A DNA stretch of 64,000 bases from Hormiphora californensis (GCA_020137815.1 CM035356.1:5800145-5864144); one strand, 5' to 3'; numbered from the stretch's first letter, positions 50,975 to 62,899 are shown. The notes: a model not told the origin generated them from the letters alone. Numbers and translations are program-made.

Positions 50975-53900
50975 TGTCCGGAAGTTGACTCACAACCTAC
51001 TTCAGCCTTCAGTATCTAATAAGTACTTGCAGCTATGATATAATCAAAGTATCACAAAAATTAGCCTGGTGGTTCCCGCCTGTTTGTCGCACTACGTACA
51101 CAAACACGCCTGATGCCGAGGGAATTCATTATACTGTCCTATTTAGGAATCTATTTAAAAATTCTCCAATTAGAGGACAACCATCATTTGGTCGAACCTA
51201 AATGATCCTATCATGCCTTTCTGGTAAGATGATTTACACTTAACATGTCGTGATTTACTGTCTACAGATGGTTTACACACCATCTTATTAACAATCACTA
51301 TTGTGCACACTTTGTTTATTAAACTGGGATGCAAAGAGAAAAGGGAGCTGCCACTGGGACTCATGTGTCTGGCTATCTTCCAATAATTAGCGTGCACGTA
51401 CACGGTCGGAACAAGACCGGAACTGCCCTGTTTATGTGTGTGGAGAGGGGCTATGAGTGTCCTAATAAAACAGGAGCAGAAATTCTTCCAATCAAAGAGT
51501 GACGTAACGGCTGTACGTGGTATGACGTTATATGACTGGTAGTGTCGGGATAAAAATACGTGATGCTAGAAGCTGTTGTATTTGACATGTAAAACATGCA
51601 CACATGCACAAGATAGGCCGAATAACATTACAAATCGTACACTGACACATTGACAATTGTCAGAATCTGAACTGTTTTAGTGACAACATGAGTTACAGAA
51701 CCTAGCATGCATTATATCATTACTGTAACATTACTGTAACATTACTGTAACATTGCTGTAACATTACTGTAACATTACTGTAACACTACTGTAACATTAC
51801 TGTAACATTACTGTAACATTACTGTGACATTACTGTAACACTACTGTAACACTACTGTAACATTACTGTAACATTACTGTAACATTACTGTAACACTACC
51901 GTAACATTACTGTAACATTACTGTAACATTACTGTAACATTACTGTAACATTACTGTAACATTACTGTAACATTACTGTAACATTACTGTAACATTACTG
52001 TAACATTACTGTAACATTACTGTAACATTACTGTAACATTACTGTAACATTACTGTAACATTACTGTAACATTGCTGTAACATTACTGTAACATTACTGT
52101 AACATTGCTGTAACATTACTGTAACATTACTGTAACATTACTGTAACATTACTGTACCATTACTGTAACATTACTGTAACATTACTGTAACATTACTGTA
52201 ACATTACTGTAACATTACTGTAACATTACTGTAACATTACTGTAACATTACTGTAACACTACTGTAACATTACTGTAACATTACTGTAACATTACTGTAA
52301 CATTACTGTAACATTACTGTAACATTACTGTAACATTACTGTAACATTACTGTAACATTACTGTAACATTACTGTAACACTACTGTAACATTACTGTAAC
52401 ATTACTGTAACATTACTGTAACATTACTGTAACATTACTGTAACATTACTGTAACACTACTGTAACATTACTGTAACACTACTGTAACATTACTGTAACA
52501 TTACGAGTGACTTTATATTCGACTCACAAGGGTTTCAGTTGAAACAGAGCTATGTTCGCTAATCTGACGTTTTCGTTTGGAGATCATAACTCGATAAATG
52601 TTACTTTCCTCCTGTGTAGATTTCAGAAATATAGAGAGGCTACAAACAAAACCCGTACTATGTTTCCATGTTCCCATGGTGACGAAAGGGGGGTCAAAGA
52701 GAATACAGCGAGTTCTAAAGCACAACAGAACGGGCTGTCAGCGCACACAATATATGGACATGGGACTGGAATCTCATAACAGACAGCTGAACAGCATTGA
52801 ACAAACGCCCAACAGTAACACGGTATCATTTCAACTCACCTCACTGGTAGGATAGTAAGAATACTCCTCGTTTATAGTTTCAGTCTGGATACTCTTGCAC
52901 TCAAAACTAATCTCACGCTCCAGATCCTCAATGACAGGTGTTATTCCATCCTCTGTTGCGGGTGTTATTATCTCGCTCAGGATCTCCTCCGTAGAACTAT
53001 CTACTGTCAGTGTCGTGGGAGGTGCAGCAGCAAGCTCAGTAGCCGGTGAGGGAGGGTTTGTAGTTGTGGTTGACGTGGTCTTCTTGCCTTTTGGTTCATC
53101 TTTCTTCTTTCCGGTTTTGTCCAGGGAATCAGAGCTCTTAGAAATTCCTTTGCTGCTTTTACCCGGGTCAAGTTTGTTGGCACCTTCCAGTGATCGAGCC
53201 TTTGAAAGCGGTTTAGAGGTGGTTGTGGAAGGTTTAGAGAATGGTTTTGAGGCGGTCAATGTCTTTTTCACAGGTTTTGGCGTAGTACTTGAAGCCGGCT
53301 TAGAAACTGGTTTACTTGGCACTGGTCGTGATTTAGGAACCGTCGCTCGAGATGGTCGGGCCTTTTCAATTGAGTCACTTGATTTAGTTCGGGACCCGAT
53401 GTCAGGCTTAGACTTATCTCCAACTACTTTCGGCTTAACCTCTCCTGTGACTGACCGGGGTTTAACTGCTCTCTGGGTAAGATGCGGTGAGGCGGTCTTA
53501 CCTGATCTCACAATTGTATCAGTGGTGCTTTTTCCAACTCTAGGTTCAGGTTGCCCTTTGTTTGGAATTGTTTTAACCCTACTTTTTCCTGAGGACACAC
53601 TCCAACCATCTTCACTGATATGGGACGTCTTGGGTGGTCGGGCAGGTTTACTGCTGAGGGGCAGAGACCTACTTTTGCTAACTGTAACTTGCTTCTTTGT
53701 GGTGTTCTCGGGGGCCTGTTGAACGTGAGAAAGGTACCTACTGGGCGTTGACTGGTACTTACTGGCCGCTGATTGGTACTTGGAAGAAACTTGTTTCTTA
53801 GGAGCCGTCACGGGCGGACTATCTGATTTGCCTTTTCTGACTAGATCAGCCCAGGATGTTGATCGGGCTAGCGGGTTCGTGGGCAGAGAAATACACGAGT

Positions 53901-56182
53901 GAACGGAGCTAGATGACATAGTTGACAGTCCAGACTCGGACAACACATCCACTTCTTTTGTGTCTCCATCAGCTGAACTAGCAGATACCTTCACCGCCCG
54001 GGCTGCCTTTACAGGAGGGTGTTCCTTAGTAGGTTTTGTAGCAGCTGAGGGTGGAGTTGGTGGTTTTCCTGTTACACTCTTACCACTGTCCTTCTTCTTC
54101 CTCTTGACTGGTACCACGTCTCCCGCGGGAACAACCGTCTTCTCTCGGGTGGTAAGCGGAGGTTCCTCCTCCTTCCTCTCGGTAACGTCCGGACTCGTAG
54201 GAAGGCTGTGCGCTGATCCATCTGATCCAACGTGTACAAAGTTATCGGAGCTGGAGGAAGAGAGGGCACCAGCGGACACCATTGTCCAGTTACCCTTCTC
54301 TGGGCTATTAGGGATGACAATAGCTGAACTGTCGGTGCTGGCAGTAGTCGCTGAACCGTCTGCTTCGGATGTGGTGCTAGCAGCAGTCGCTGGACCGTCT
54401 GCTTCTGATGTGGTACTAGCCGTAGCCGCTGGACCATCTCCATCTAAAACAGGCGGTTGTTCAGTCGAGCTATTATCGTTGATGGCTTCTTCCAGCTTTT
54501 CATTCAAAATAATGGAATCACCACTAGTGTTGTGTTTCAAACTGAAACTATCAGATGTCTCTGTGTCGGTCCTAGGCTTCGTTCCCTCCACTTCCCCAGA
54601 ATCTTCCATGTTTTTAGATTCTGTTGTAGCCTCATCACTAGAAATTTTCAGTGAGTTTTCTTCTTCTTTCGCAATTTTTGTCGGAGTCTTCTCCTCTTTA
54701 GGAGCTACTTCCCCGTTAGTCAATACCTCTTGTTTACTCTCCTGATCAACTACACTGCTTTTGGGAGCTTCCTCATTTATCTCTTGTTTCTCTTCCTGCT
54801 TTACTTCCTGTTTCTCTTCCTGTTTCACTTCCTGAATCTTCTCATCCGGTATTTTGGACTCAATGATCTCCACATCTTTTTCATCTGATTCTTCCACTGT
54901 ATTTGATGTGCTATCAGGAATTGTCTCCACTACATGGTTGACTACTTCGCTCTCAACATCTTTACCAATTTCAACTGGTTGTGAAGCTGGAACCTCAGGG
55001 GACTGTGACGTAGGTGCAGCCTCAATAAGCGGCAGAGTTTCCACAGGCGGAGATGAATCCTCGGTAGGCTGTGGTTCAGGGGATGCCTTTTTAGTGTGAG
55101 ATGCAGCTTTTTGTGGTGGCGGTGGAGATTTCTTTAGCTCGCTGGTTGTTGTACCCGGAGTGGGCACCTCCTGAGGTGGGTCTAACGTATCCAGCTTACT
55201 CTTAGGTTTATACCCATCATGTCCACTCTTCCTCGACCTGTGTCCCTTTCCACCGTAGCCCTTTTTCTGGTGACCACCAAACTCAGCAGCGGGAGGAGGG
55301 AAGGGTGGGAATTGTTGGAATTGACCCCCGGCACCACCACCCGGTGGAGGGGGTGGGAATCCCGGGGGAAACTGTTGATTGTACGGGATGAAGTTGACCA
55401 CATTGGGATCGAGCATGGGCGGCGGATAGGGAGGACCGGGTACTTGGTACTGGTACGGCTGAAAATAAGAGTTGTATAGATAACTAAATTTATAGATAAC
55501 TTAATCAAGTTAATACGTTTCAAAGCGAGGAGTTTAATATTTTAAAGGGCAATCCTACACCTACTGTACCTGTGGAGGAAGATATGGGTAATAGAACAGC
55601 TGTGGATCCCCATTAGGAGGGAATGGAAGGGAGGGTTGTTTGATCGCCGAAACAGGAACCTCCCACGCAACCGAGTTGGGCCGCTCAGCTGATGCTTCGT
55701 ATGAGGCCTGGACCTCTATGTACTGGATAAGACCCTCGAACTCTTTAATCCGATTATGTAAAACCATAATGGCTTCCTGATGGAAATATTATATGTGTTG
55801 GGTTACACTGATATATTTACTCGGTGTTCTATAACCCATTGTTTCTAACCATTATATTAGTGGGGTAGGTGAAGTGAAGTTGGTTAAACCAAGTTGATTT
55901 TCTTACCTTACATTCCTCAATATCCCCATCTTGCTCACACATCGAGTAAATATACCCCACAGCACTGAAGAAGATTACAAGATTAAATCGATTAGAGACA
56001 GGATACTTGACAGAGGAGGTCGAAGACACAATGGAAAATAAATGTATAAATGAAAGAGACAACTATTCTGGTAATTATTACCGTTTCAAGTTATCGAATA
56101 AGAAGCGCCAGTTTTGTGACTTGGCATCGGTAGCGGTACCACGAGACGAGCGCTTCTGCTTTTGACAGGATTCATTGTTCAT
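41865..56182 (-). CDS. SCAPER: SCAPER (S-phase cyclin A-associated protein in the ER)
   Basis: Exons 5' to 3': 56082-56184, 55907-55964, 55570-55776, 52840-55458, 50005-50241, 49196-49276, 47926-48045, 47629-47751, 47339-47473, 47008-47118, 46698-46889, 46412-46539, 45995-46170, 44570-44701, 44272-44367, 43331-43464, 42934-43098, 42661-42810, 42480-42547, 42180-42291, 41865-42068. All phases fit. Family marks in order: SCAPER_N (NWRFLFDNLKR, then EFEGLIQYIEVQ, SVAWEV); long charged coiled coil with VNEIAFINSLEAQN; a C2H2 finger (CSACNVKIV...GHMIKRH); ARM-like repeats ending LLFPTLISACYGCPSNIVIL. SCAPER is ER-associated, binds cyclin A, is linked to cilia, and links ribosomes to CCR4-NOT in tubulin mRNA decay. 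Start ATG at 56182 is the first in its exon; an upstream coding exon is possible. No frame breaks. Confidence 0.9.
42377..42424. repeat. Perfect hairpin in a SCAPER intron
   Basis: CACTGTGGCTGTTTCACTTT and its exact complement are separated by only a few A/T bases, giving a ~23-bp stem with almost no loop. Confidence 0.8.
43690..44271. repeat. 33-base minisatellite carrying 17 TGACGTCA (CRE) sites
   Basis: Unit GTCATGACGTCACCATGCTA + AGTGGTGGTAGGT, with variant AGTGGTGGTTGTAGCT / AATGGTGGTTGTAGGT units. Every unit has the palindrome ATGACGTCA. The array starts at the donor of the SCAPER exon 44272-44367. A 230-codon frame through it is a repeat artefact. Confidence 0.95.
45009..45834. mobile_element. 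826-base hAT-like element with 8-bp target duplication
   Basis: Ends GGGGGGTGCGACATGTTAAT and near-complement ACATGTCGTCCCCCCC. Exact TATCATCT on both sides (45001-45008 and 45835-45842). Subterminal TTAACAAAATTAACAAA repeats at both ends. No transposase frame; non-autonomous. It sits in a SCAPER intron, in a region where ACACCTGAAAT...ATATCATCTGG is itself duplicated. Confidence 0.75.
46172..46320. repeat. Purine-rich tandem repeat at a SCAPER acceptor
   Basis: Repeats of GAGGGGGAGGTTAGA and GATGTTGTTAGAGGGGAG begin right at the acceptor of the exon 45995-46170. Pyrimidine-rich in sense. Confidence 0.7.
49297..49343. repeat. (AG)n microsatellite before a SCAPER acceptor
   Basis: (CT)n in sense, ~20 bases upstream of the exon 49196-49276. 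Confidence 0.85.
49770..50004. repeat. ~34-base minisatellite reiterating a SCAPER splice donor
   Basis: About six copies of CAGTCTGCCCCTCTCCCAGT + CCCCCTAGTACTCAC. On the coding strand most units contain GGTGAGTACTAGG, the same sequence as the true donor of exon 50005-50241. Confidence 0.85.
50882..50972. repeat. (AG)n microsatellite in a SCAPER intron
   Basis: About 90 bases; (CT)n in sense. Confidence 0.9.
51710..52505. repeat. 11-base minisatellite (ATTACTGTAAC), ~72 copies
   Basis: Nearly 800 bases of almost invariant 11-mers, with rare CACTACTG and GCTG variants, in the SCAPER intron after the large exon. The 11-base period is close to one DNA helical turn. Confidence 0.95.
52840..55458 (-). 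CDS. SCAPER: SCAPER large exon 4 (873 codons, disordered)
   Basis: Single 2.6 kb exon, phase 0 at both ends, in a gene whose other exons are 58-237 bases. It codes a glycine/proline-rich start (PPGFPPPPPGGGAGGQFQQF), a KQEVKQEEKQE acidic repeat, a triplicated TTSEADGPATAAS block, an STSWADLVRKGKS motif and a long Ser/Pro/Lys-rich tail. Mostly disordered. The vertebrate protein has a shorter serine-rich stretch here, so this lineage looks expanded. Confidence 0.85.
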
Positions 56183-57616
56183 TCCTAAAATAATTTGAGG
56201 GTTATACTACAGTTATACTAATTATTCTCTAACAACATCTGTCATCTAATGCAAATTTGACCGACATGTGACACCGTACCACAGTCATTTCGATGGCCAG
56301 TCAGTGGCACCAAGATCGCCATATCATTGGGAACCGAAGTGCAATGCAGTAGGGCCTGTTTGTCTTTTAAGACCTGCTGGCTACTTTTGCTTTGAAATTG
56401 GTATGTGCCGCTAGTATGGGGACTGCAGCATCTGCAAGAACTCTGACACAGTTGTTTCATTTGGTGAGGGAGAGAGAGAGAAAGAGAGAACTCCATGACG
56501 AGGTGCGGGTCTCATGGTGGCTATGATTTGATTTTAACGACCGCTACGGTGAGTTACTGGGATACAGTAAGAAAGATGGAACTAGGCCTGATAAAACTTT
56601 ACTCATATATTCAATACGCAGGTAATTCCTTGGTAGATTCTCACAGGGCTGACTAAAATGGGGCTACTGAACAGTTTAATAATGACTAGACAACCCGTCA
56701 AGTAGGCCTTACTACTAACCATCCCCGACCAACCCATGATCACATGCTCAATAGCGCCTCATGAACAATGCACTATCTTTACACAGAAACACAAAACACA
56801 GCGAATACGTATAGTAATCGAGAACCGCTTAGTACTGGTAATCTGTCATTACAATAAGTGAGTAGAGATCTCCCTTCAGACACTGCTCGGAATCTAATTG
56901 GACTTCACAAATGATAACAAACACTAAAATTTGGTTGATTTCGTTCCCCTGGAGCCCGGTTGTGGTGCTATGCTCCAATCCCCAAACCCCCTTATAAGCT
57001 GTATAAATACAGCTCTCTACATATCATGATATTTTGGGTACGATGTCCCCTCCCTAAACTTAGCACGCACGACATCGTGAGAGAGGACATGGTGTAGGAG
57101 GGAAAAGATGGGATATCATAACCAACATAATATTCAGTAGTTGTGAAAAAGTTGTGATGTTTGAAAACTCATTTTCCAGCACAACCGATGAGATGAAATG
57201 ACGAAATTAATGAAAAAACCACCTTGATATTGAGTTATTAAATGAGATAGGACAAGCGACAAAACACGAAAGAATGAGAAGCTGTAATACAGTACATAAC
57301 AGTAAATAGAGTGGAAAGTGCATTAAAGAAGATCATCCGATCTTTTGAAATAGGAGCTCTAGGGAAAGAAAATAGTGGAACAGAAGGGGCATTATCCAAA
57401 ATTAGGCGCTAAATAGATGAGGTGTGACAACGAACGAGAGAGAGATAGAGAGATAGAGGGGGAGAGAGATAGGAGTATGATTCATCGGCCCCCTTGTGAA
57501 TGCAGGAGGGGGAACATGGTATCAATAAGAATTACAGGGGAAAGTTATAGCAAGGGATCGTAGTGTGGTCACAGCTGTGAGATCTCCACGCTTTCCCATG
57601 CGCCCCCACAATAAAG

Positions 57617-57627
57617 AGTGAGAGAGA

Positions 57628-57678
<51 letters not shown>
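57617..57678. repeat. (AG)n microsatellite
   Basis: About 60 bases, intergenic. Confidence 0.85.
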
Positions 57679-57680
<2 letters not shown>

Positions 57681-57867
57681 CACGCGAGATAGAGAGAGAG
57701 AAAGAGAGAGAGTCAGATAGTTGGTAAGTAGATTGAAAGAAGAGACAGCGGAAAAGTTGTAAGATTGAGAGAAAGAAAGGAGTGATTATAACAACATATT
57801 GCTATGTATACGGAATATGACCAGTGACCACCCAAGAATAGAAAACCTACCTCATTACATTGTATAA

Positions 57868-57976
57868 CAGGAACCGACCGAATCAGGAAATACTGGTCCC
57901 TGATTGGCTAATAACCAGTCACGTGACCTAAATAACGAGTTTTGATTGGTTGTTTACTTGTTTCGGTCGGTTCCTG
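57868..57976 (+). mobile_element. hAT-like MITE (CAGGAACCGACCGA family), complete
   Basis: 109 bases, ends CAGGAACCGACCGA / TCGGTTCCTG (reads TTTCGGTCGGTTCCTG), exact 8-bp duplication TTGTATAA (57860-57867 and 57977-57984). The CAGG start and 8-bp TSD fit hAT. Interior has CACGTGACCTAAATAACGAG. No coding capacity. Confidence 0.85.
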
Positions 57977-58234
57977 TTGTATAATGTAATATATACCCAC
58001 TCTCTGTACTCTATCAACTAGGTGAACGAAAGAGTTCTGAGTTAGTGTACCAGATAATTAGATGAAAGATCTATGATCTGTCTGAAGTACATAACGTCAT
58101 ATTATCTGGACGAAGCACATAGCACGATAACATCTAGATGCATTGGCACTGGTTTTGTTAATCGTCAGCCATTCCTAACCCTAGTATATCCCAGAGATGC
58201 AAACCAAACCAGCTAATGTGTTACCATTTCTCAG

Positions 58235-60138
58235 GGGCTAACAGTTGAAGACAATCTCTCCGTGGTGGTAGAGGCAAGTATCCAACAGCTGTCGTCATCC
58301 CTACACGAGGTTGCGAAACAGTGTGCAAAGGAAGACACAAACATGGATAACATCGTGGATCAGGAAATGGCGGTGAGTACTCGGGATACAAACAAACCTT
58401 TGGAGTTCGACTTTAAATTTAAAACTTGTTAATATTTACAGGCAACAGCCAGTGCAGTGAACGAAGCAGCTGCAAGGATACAAGAGATGCAAAACAATAG
58501 TCGGCAGAAATACAGTGGTATCGAGTTAGAGGTAAGCGTTTAATGAAACTTCAGAATATAATAGCTTTGTACCGAGAACAGTCCAATTAAATTGGATTGT
58601 GAGTTGTGTATTTGATTTGGCAATTCTAAGAATTTGGTATCTTGACAGTTGTAAGTTCAAGTTCAGATCTGACATGTACAAGTTTTATAAGAGCATCTTA
58701 TCCCCCCCTCTTTATAGCGATATCATTCAGTTTTGGTAACTCATGAGTTAGCTCTGCTGAAGATAATTGGGATAGAGGGATTGTTGTGTGCATGTAGGCT
58801 GGTAGCGTGTAATGAATAATGATACATAATCTAGGTATCTTATATCTGCATGTAGGTATATGGAATTTCTAGCAGGAACCGACCGAATCAGGAAATACTG
58901 GTACCTGATTGGCTGATAACCAGTCATGTGACCTAAATAACGAGTTCTGATTGGTTGTTTACTTGTGTCGGTCGGTTCCTGATTTCTAGGTGTGTCAGTG
59001 TCCCCGAATCTATCTTAGAAAACAATGAAAAAGAGCAAGTTTTCCAACTGGATAGAGCACTCTCGCAAGATCCTTTTTCTACATCTTAGCTTAGTAAACA
59101 TAACTATGTTTTTAAATATCCCTAATCCGCAGGTCAGTGAAAAGATCTTGGGTTCATGTACCGATTTGATGAGCAGTGTGCGAGAGTTGATTATCTCTAG
59201 CGCTGCATTACAAAAGGAAATCGTCGTCGCCAGCCAGGTAATTAAATGTTTTAATTTTCTGATCTATTATGAAGCTCCTATATGTATCATCAAATTGACA
59301 ATTTGACATGTATCTACTGACTTACACTTGACTTACACTTACACTTACAGAAACTGACAGATGAAGGGATGAAAATCACAGGGAAAAAACGACACCGAGC
59401 TGAAAAACTAAATAAACAAACAACAAAAAAACTAAACAAAAAAACTAACTAACTTAAACAAACACAACTAACACTACAACTAACTAAAACAAACAAACAA
59501 ACACCCAACAAACTAAACTAAACTAAACTAAACTAAACTACTTACTAAATCTAAACTAAACTAACTAACTAAACTCTAAACTACTAAACTATCTAACTAA
59601 TCATAATAACTCTTCTCTCTCCTATATGTTGCTTTCCCCACACCAGATATTCAAAGCCATTTAGCTCTCCTACGTCCTATCAACAGTGGTTCAGATCATT
59701 CCTCTCTGGTAGAGCAAGGGGGAAGGGAAACAAAAACCAAAATGGTCTCAAAATAATCCTAGAGTAACATAATTTTCTAGAAGAGATAAAAGGGGAAACA
59801 GGAAAGAGAGAAAATAAGAACAACAGCCATCTTCAAAAAGAAAGTGAGGCAGCGCCAATATAAAGAAATATACTCTTTTAAAAAACGAAAAGATCTAGCG
59901 AGAGAAATCCATCTCTCTACTCTGAGCACTCGCCATCTCTCATACCGGCCCTACTCCCGTCTCTCTTCCTCTGCGTATCTCTCATCTATCTCTCTCTCTC
60001 TCCTCTCTCTCTCTCTCTTACTCCTCTCCCGCTCTCTCTCTCTCAGACCTGGCAAACCCATCTTTCTCTCAAAAATTTTTCCTCTCCCACCCTCGTAGGC
60101 TTTCGCTAATCCTATCCATCCCTTACCCCCTCTCCTAT

Positions 60139-60199
<61 letters not shown>

Positions 60200-62336
60200 T
60201 TCCTCCTTCCTCTCTCTCCAACAGAACCTAGGCGGAAGTGCAACAGACTTCTACAAAAAACACAGTCGCTGGACAGAAGGTTTGTTGAGTGCTGCCAAGG
60301 CTGTTGGATGGGGAGCCCATACCCTGGTTGGGACAGCAGATGAGGTCGTCAGTGGGTCAGGGAAATTCGAACAACTTGAGGTAATAATGGTTAAATTGTT
60401 TAGTGTTCCCCCCCTTCCCCATGTTAATGTTTCGATGATAGTTACATATTATAGTTTCTATTTACTGTCGCTTAATTAATGTTTATTGAACGGGGGCGAA
60501 GGAATAAACACTGTTCAACACATTGATATATCCTGCAGTATCTATTGAACCCTGCATATATTACGAGTGGTGGTGGTGGTGGTACAGATAGGTTATAGCG
60601 TGCCAAACTCTGCCCGTTAGGGCAGAACGACATTGCAACCTCGTCATAGCGTCTGTCATCGTGTTGTGGTCAGTTGATATCATTGCATTCTTATTGTCAG
60701 TCAGTCATTGTACTTGCAAGACACTTACGCAGCCCCCACGGTTAAAGGTCGGTTGCACTCTTCGCATCTCCGCCCCGTGAGGACATTGCAGTTATCTTGC
60801 GAATAATCAAAAAGACAAGTTAGGGGGCAAATTTTCAAGCTTGGGTGTTCGTGCAGGTAGGCCTGTTCGTTTGTTTGTTACGACGACGGTCCGTCGAGTG
60901 GACACTTCTCAAGCTTGGGTCTGGGGTAGTCTGTCTTTAGTAGCTCTAAGTCTAATTAAGTTATTGAATGGCGAGGTTTTACTCCAGTATCATTATCAAT
61001 TGCACACAATGAATGAACAGACAATACGGACAGAACTTACAGCCTTTTGATTGATCATTATCTCAGGGTTACCATGTGTTGTTATATTGGATTGAGCGTT
61101 GATGATGAATTGCTATTCGTATCATTCCGAATTACTCCGGGATTTTAAATTGTTGATTCTTTATCCATCGCCGCCATTTCGACTAAATTGACGTATGGCG
61201 CGAGAATTAGGCATTCGCTCTGCTGCTATGCGCCGCGCTCCGCACAACCATGATTCCAAAAAAGGATAAGACCCGCCGACAAAAATGTTTTGTTTATTTG
61301 AGTGGGTGATATAAGACACGCCAGGTGTGTACCACTTTTAGGTTCCTTATGTGACCAATCGTGTCGGCTTGCTGTTTAAATAAAGGAAGAACGAGGTGAA
61401 CTGTTGAAGACCGGGGATTAGAAAAGCGCTGCGTGTGGCACAGAACAGGGGCCTATAGGGAGCAGCAGCCTGAAGCGTTTGCCAAGTGTTATGACCCCTT
61501 CATCTTAAATGTGAGATCTCTAAAATAAGATCCTGTTTGAGTACTGTTTGGTAGCGGTTCTTTTTCTGTCATAATTTCATGATCTCTTCGTCTTTTAATA
61601 GCTATCATTCTCAATAAATAGTTTTATTATATATATTACGAGTATTCAGTATTTGTCTTGTTAGAACATAACAACATTCAAAATGTCCAAAGTTAATACC
61701 ACCCCCCCCCCCATAGTGCTCCTCAAAATCACTGCACTTGATATACCATTACACTTGGTAAACTTGATACTACCCCTTCCAGGTGACATCTCACGAGATA
61801 GCAGCTAGCACTGCCCAACTGGTGGCTGCCTCCCGGGTCAAAGCGGACAAGGATTCACCCCATTTCGGCAAGGTTTGTAGCGCGCCAAGTCTCCCATCTG
61901 ACCAAAGTACCCATAACTTCGCGCAATATTGAGCCGCACAGGGCCTCTAAACATCTCATCCCCTCTTCCCCGATCATCCAATTCCACACACAGGTAATTG
62001 GGGCCTCTAAATCGGTAGCAACTGCCACCGCTACAGTTGTTGCTGCCTCAAAACAGTGTATGAAGATGACCGAGGAAAGCAAGATAGTGGGCGTGGACTA
62101 CAGCCAGCTATCCGCAGTACAGGTGATGCTCAATATAATAAATCACAACAATGATATCTCTGGAGACTTTGTTGTTATGTCACGTGACACCGTGTTATTC
62201 TTAGGTTAAACGACTTGATATGGATATGCAAGTTAAGATATTGGAGTTGGAGAATCAGTTAACTGAGGAGAGGAAAAGATTAACGACGATGAGGAAAATG
62301 CACTATCATGGAGATGGTAATGAGGACGGAAGTTAG
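58235..62336 (+). CDS. HIP1/HIP1R (Sla2)-like protein, C-terminal I/LWEQ exons
   Basis: Seven exons, all in phase 0: 58235-58372, 58442-58531, 59133-59237, 60225-60380, 61783-61872, 61994-62122, 62205-62336 (TAG). The ~249 residues form an I/LWEQ (THATCH) actin-binding domain: [84 protein letters not shown], then a coiled tail [17 protein letters not shown]. The RWTEGL...KAVGWGA signature points to HIP1/HIP1R/Sla2 rather than talin. These proteins couple clathrin coats to F-actin through an N-terminal ANTH domain. Exon 1 follows a normal TTTCTCAG acceptor, yet no upstream ANTH exons were found on this strand, so the gene is truncated, spliced from distant exons or mis-joined. Confidence 0.85.
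58873..58981 (+). mobile_element. hAT-like MITE (CAGGAACCGACCGA family), complete
   Basis: 109 bases, same ends as the 57868 copy; exact 8-bp duplication ATTTCTAG (58865-58872 and 58982-58989). In intron 2 of the HIP1R-like gene. The two complete copies differ at only a few positions, suggesting recent activity. Confidence 0.85.
59400..59600. repeat. AACTAAAC-rich simple repeat
   Basis: Irregular runs of ACTAA/AAACA units in intron 3 of the HIP1R-like gene. Confidence 0.7.
60138..60196. repeat. (CT)n microsatellite before a HIP1R-like acceptor
   Basis: (CT)n in sense, ending ~28 bases upstream of the acceptor at 60224. A second CT tract lies at 59983-60020. Confidence 0.9.
60381..61782. other. 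HIP1R-like intron 4, no gene seen
   Basis: 1.4 kb intron with short GTG and C runs, GCGC-rich patches and no recognisable coding sequence. Confidence 0.6.
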
Positions 62337-62367
62337 GGGGAGAGAGAGAGCGAGAGAGAGAGAGAGG

Positions 62368-62461
<94 letters not shown>
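62337..62461. repeat. (AG)n microsatellite after the HIP1R-like stop
   Basis: About 120 bases of AG starting directly behind the TAG at 62334-62336, in the 3' UTR or a final intron. Confidence 0.9.
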
Positions 62462-62690
62462 AATCAGTGCTTGTCTTGCAACAAGAGATATACGTTGAAT
62501 TTATTTTTGCATGATTTCACCCGTCACCTTTTAGAGTTTATCCATATCATATCTTAAACTGTTTTCACAACCTTTAATCCTACTGAATATACATCGACAG
62601 GTCGACGGGGCTAGGGATGCCGGACAGACAGACACAAGACACACCGACTAACTTTTACTAGTGAATGTATGGGTCACGCCCAATGTTTTT

Positions 62691-62696
62691 AATAAA
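62691..62696 (+). promoter_or_regulatory. Poly(A) signal of the HIP1R-like gene
   Basis: AATAAA about 355 bases downstream of the stop codon, in AT-rich sequence. Closest canonical signal on the coding strand. Confidence 0.55.
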
Positions 62697-62899
62697 GTCA
62701 TTCGGACACATGATGATATTGAATCCCGAACATATTTCGTAGCATATTTGCCAAACAGTATGTCTATACTATATTGTCTACCATCATGCATTGGTGTTTG
62801 AAGTCATTTAACCAGTTTTTTTGGAAGTTCACCAATTTATTAGAGCCATCATTGTGAGAGTGAGCGTATAAATATGATTTGTATTTAAACACGGAATGA

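Larger units (their letters stand above)
56185..58234. other. Spacer between SCAPER and the HIP1R-like exons
   Basis: 2 kb between divergent genes, with an (AG)n tract (57617-57678) and a hAT-like MITE. No ANTH or coiled-coil coding sequence expected for the start of a HIP1R gene was recognised. Confidence 0.55.

Noticed and set aside
52895-54745. Long plus-strand frames opposite the SCAPER large exon
   Set aside because: Antisense shadows of a real coding exon with matching splice phases and family homology on the minus strand.
56242-56496. 84-residue minus-strand ORF as the true SCAPER N-terminus
   Set aside because: Sequence does not resemble SCAPER, begins in an AG tract and would need an unsupported join to exon 56082-56184.
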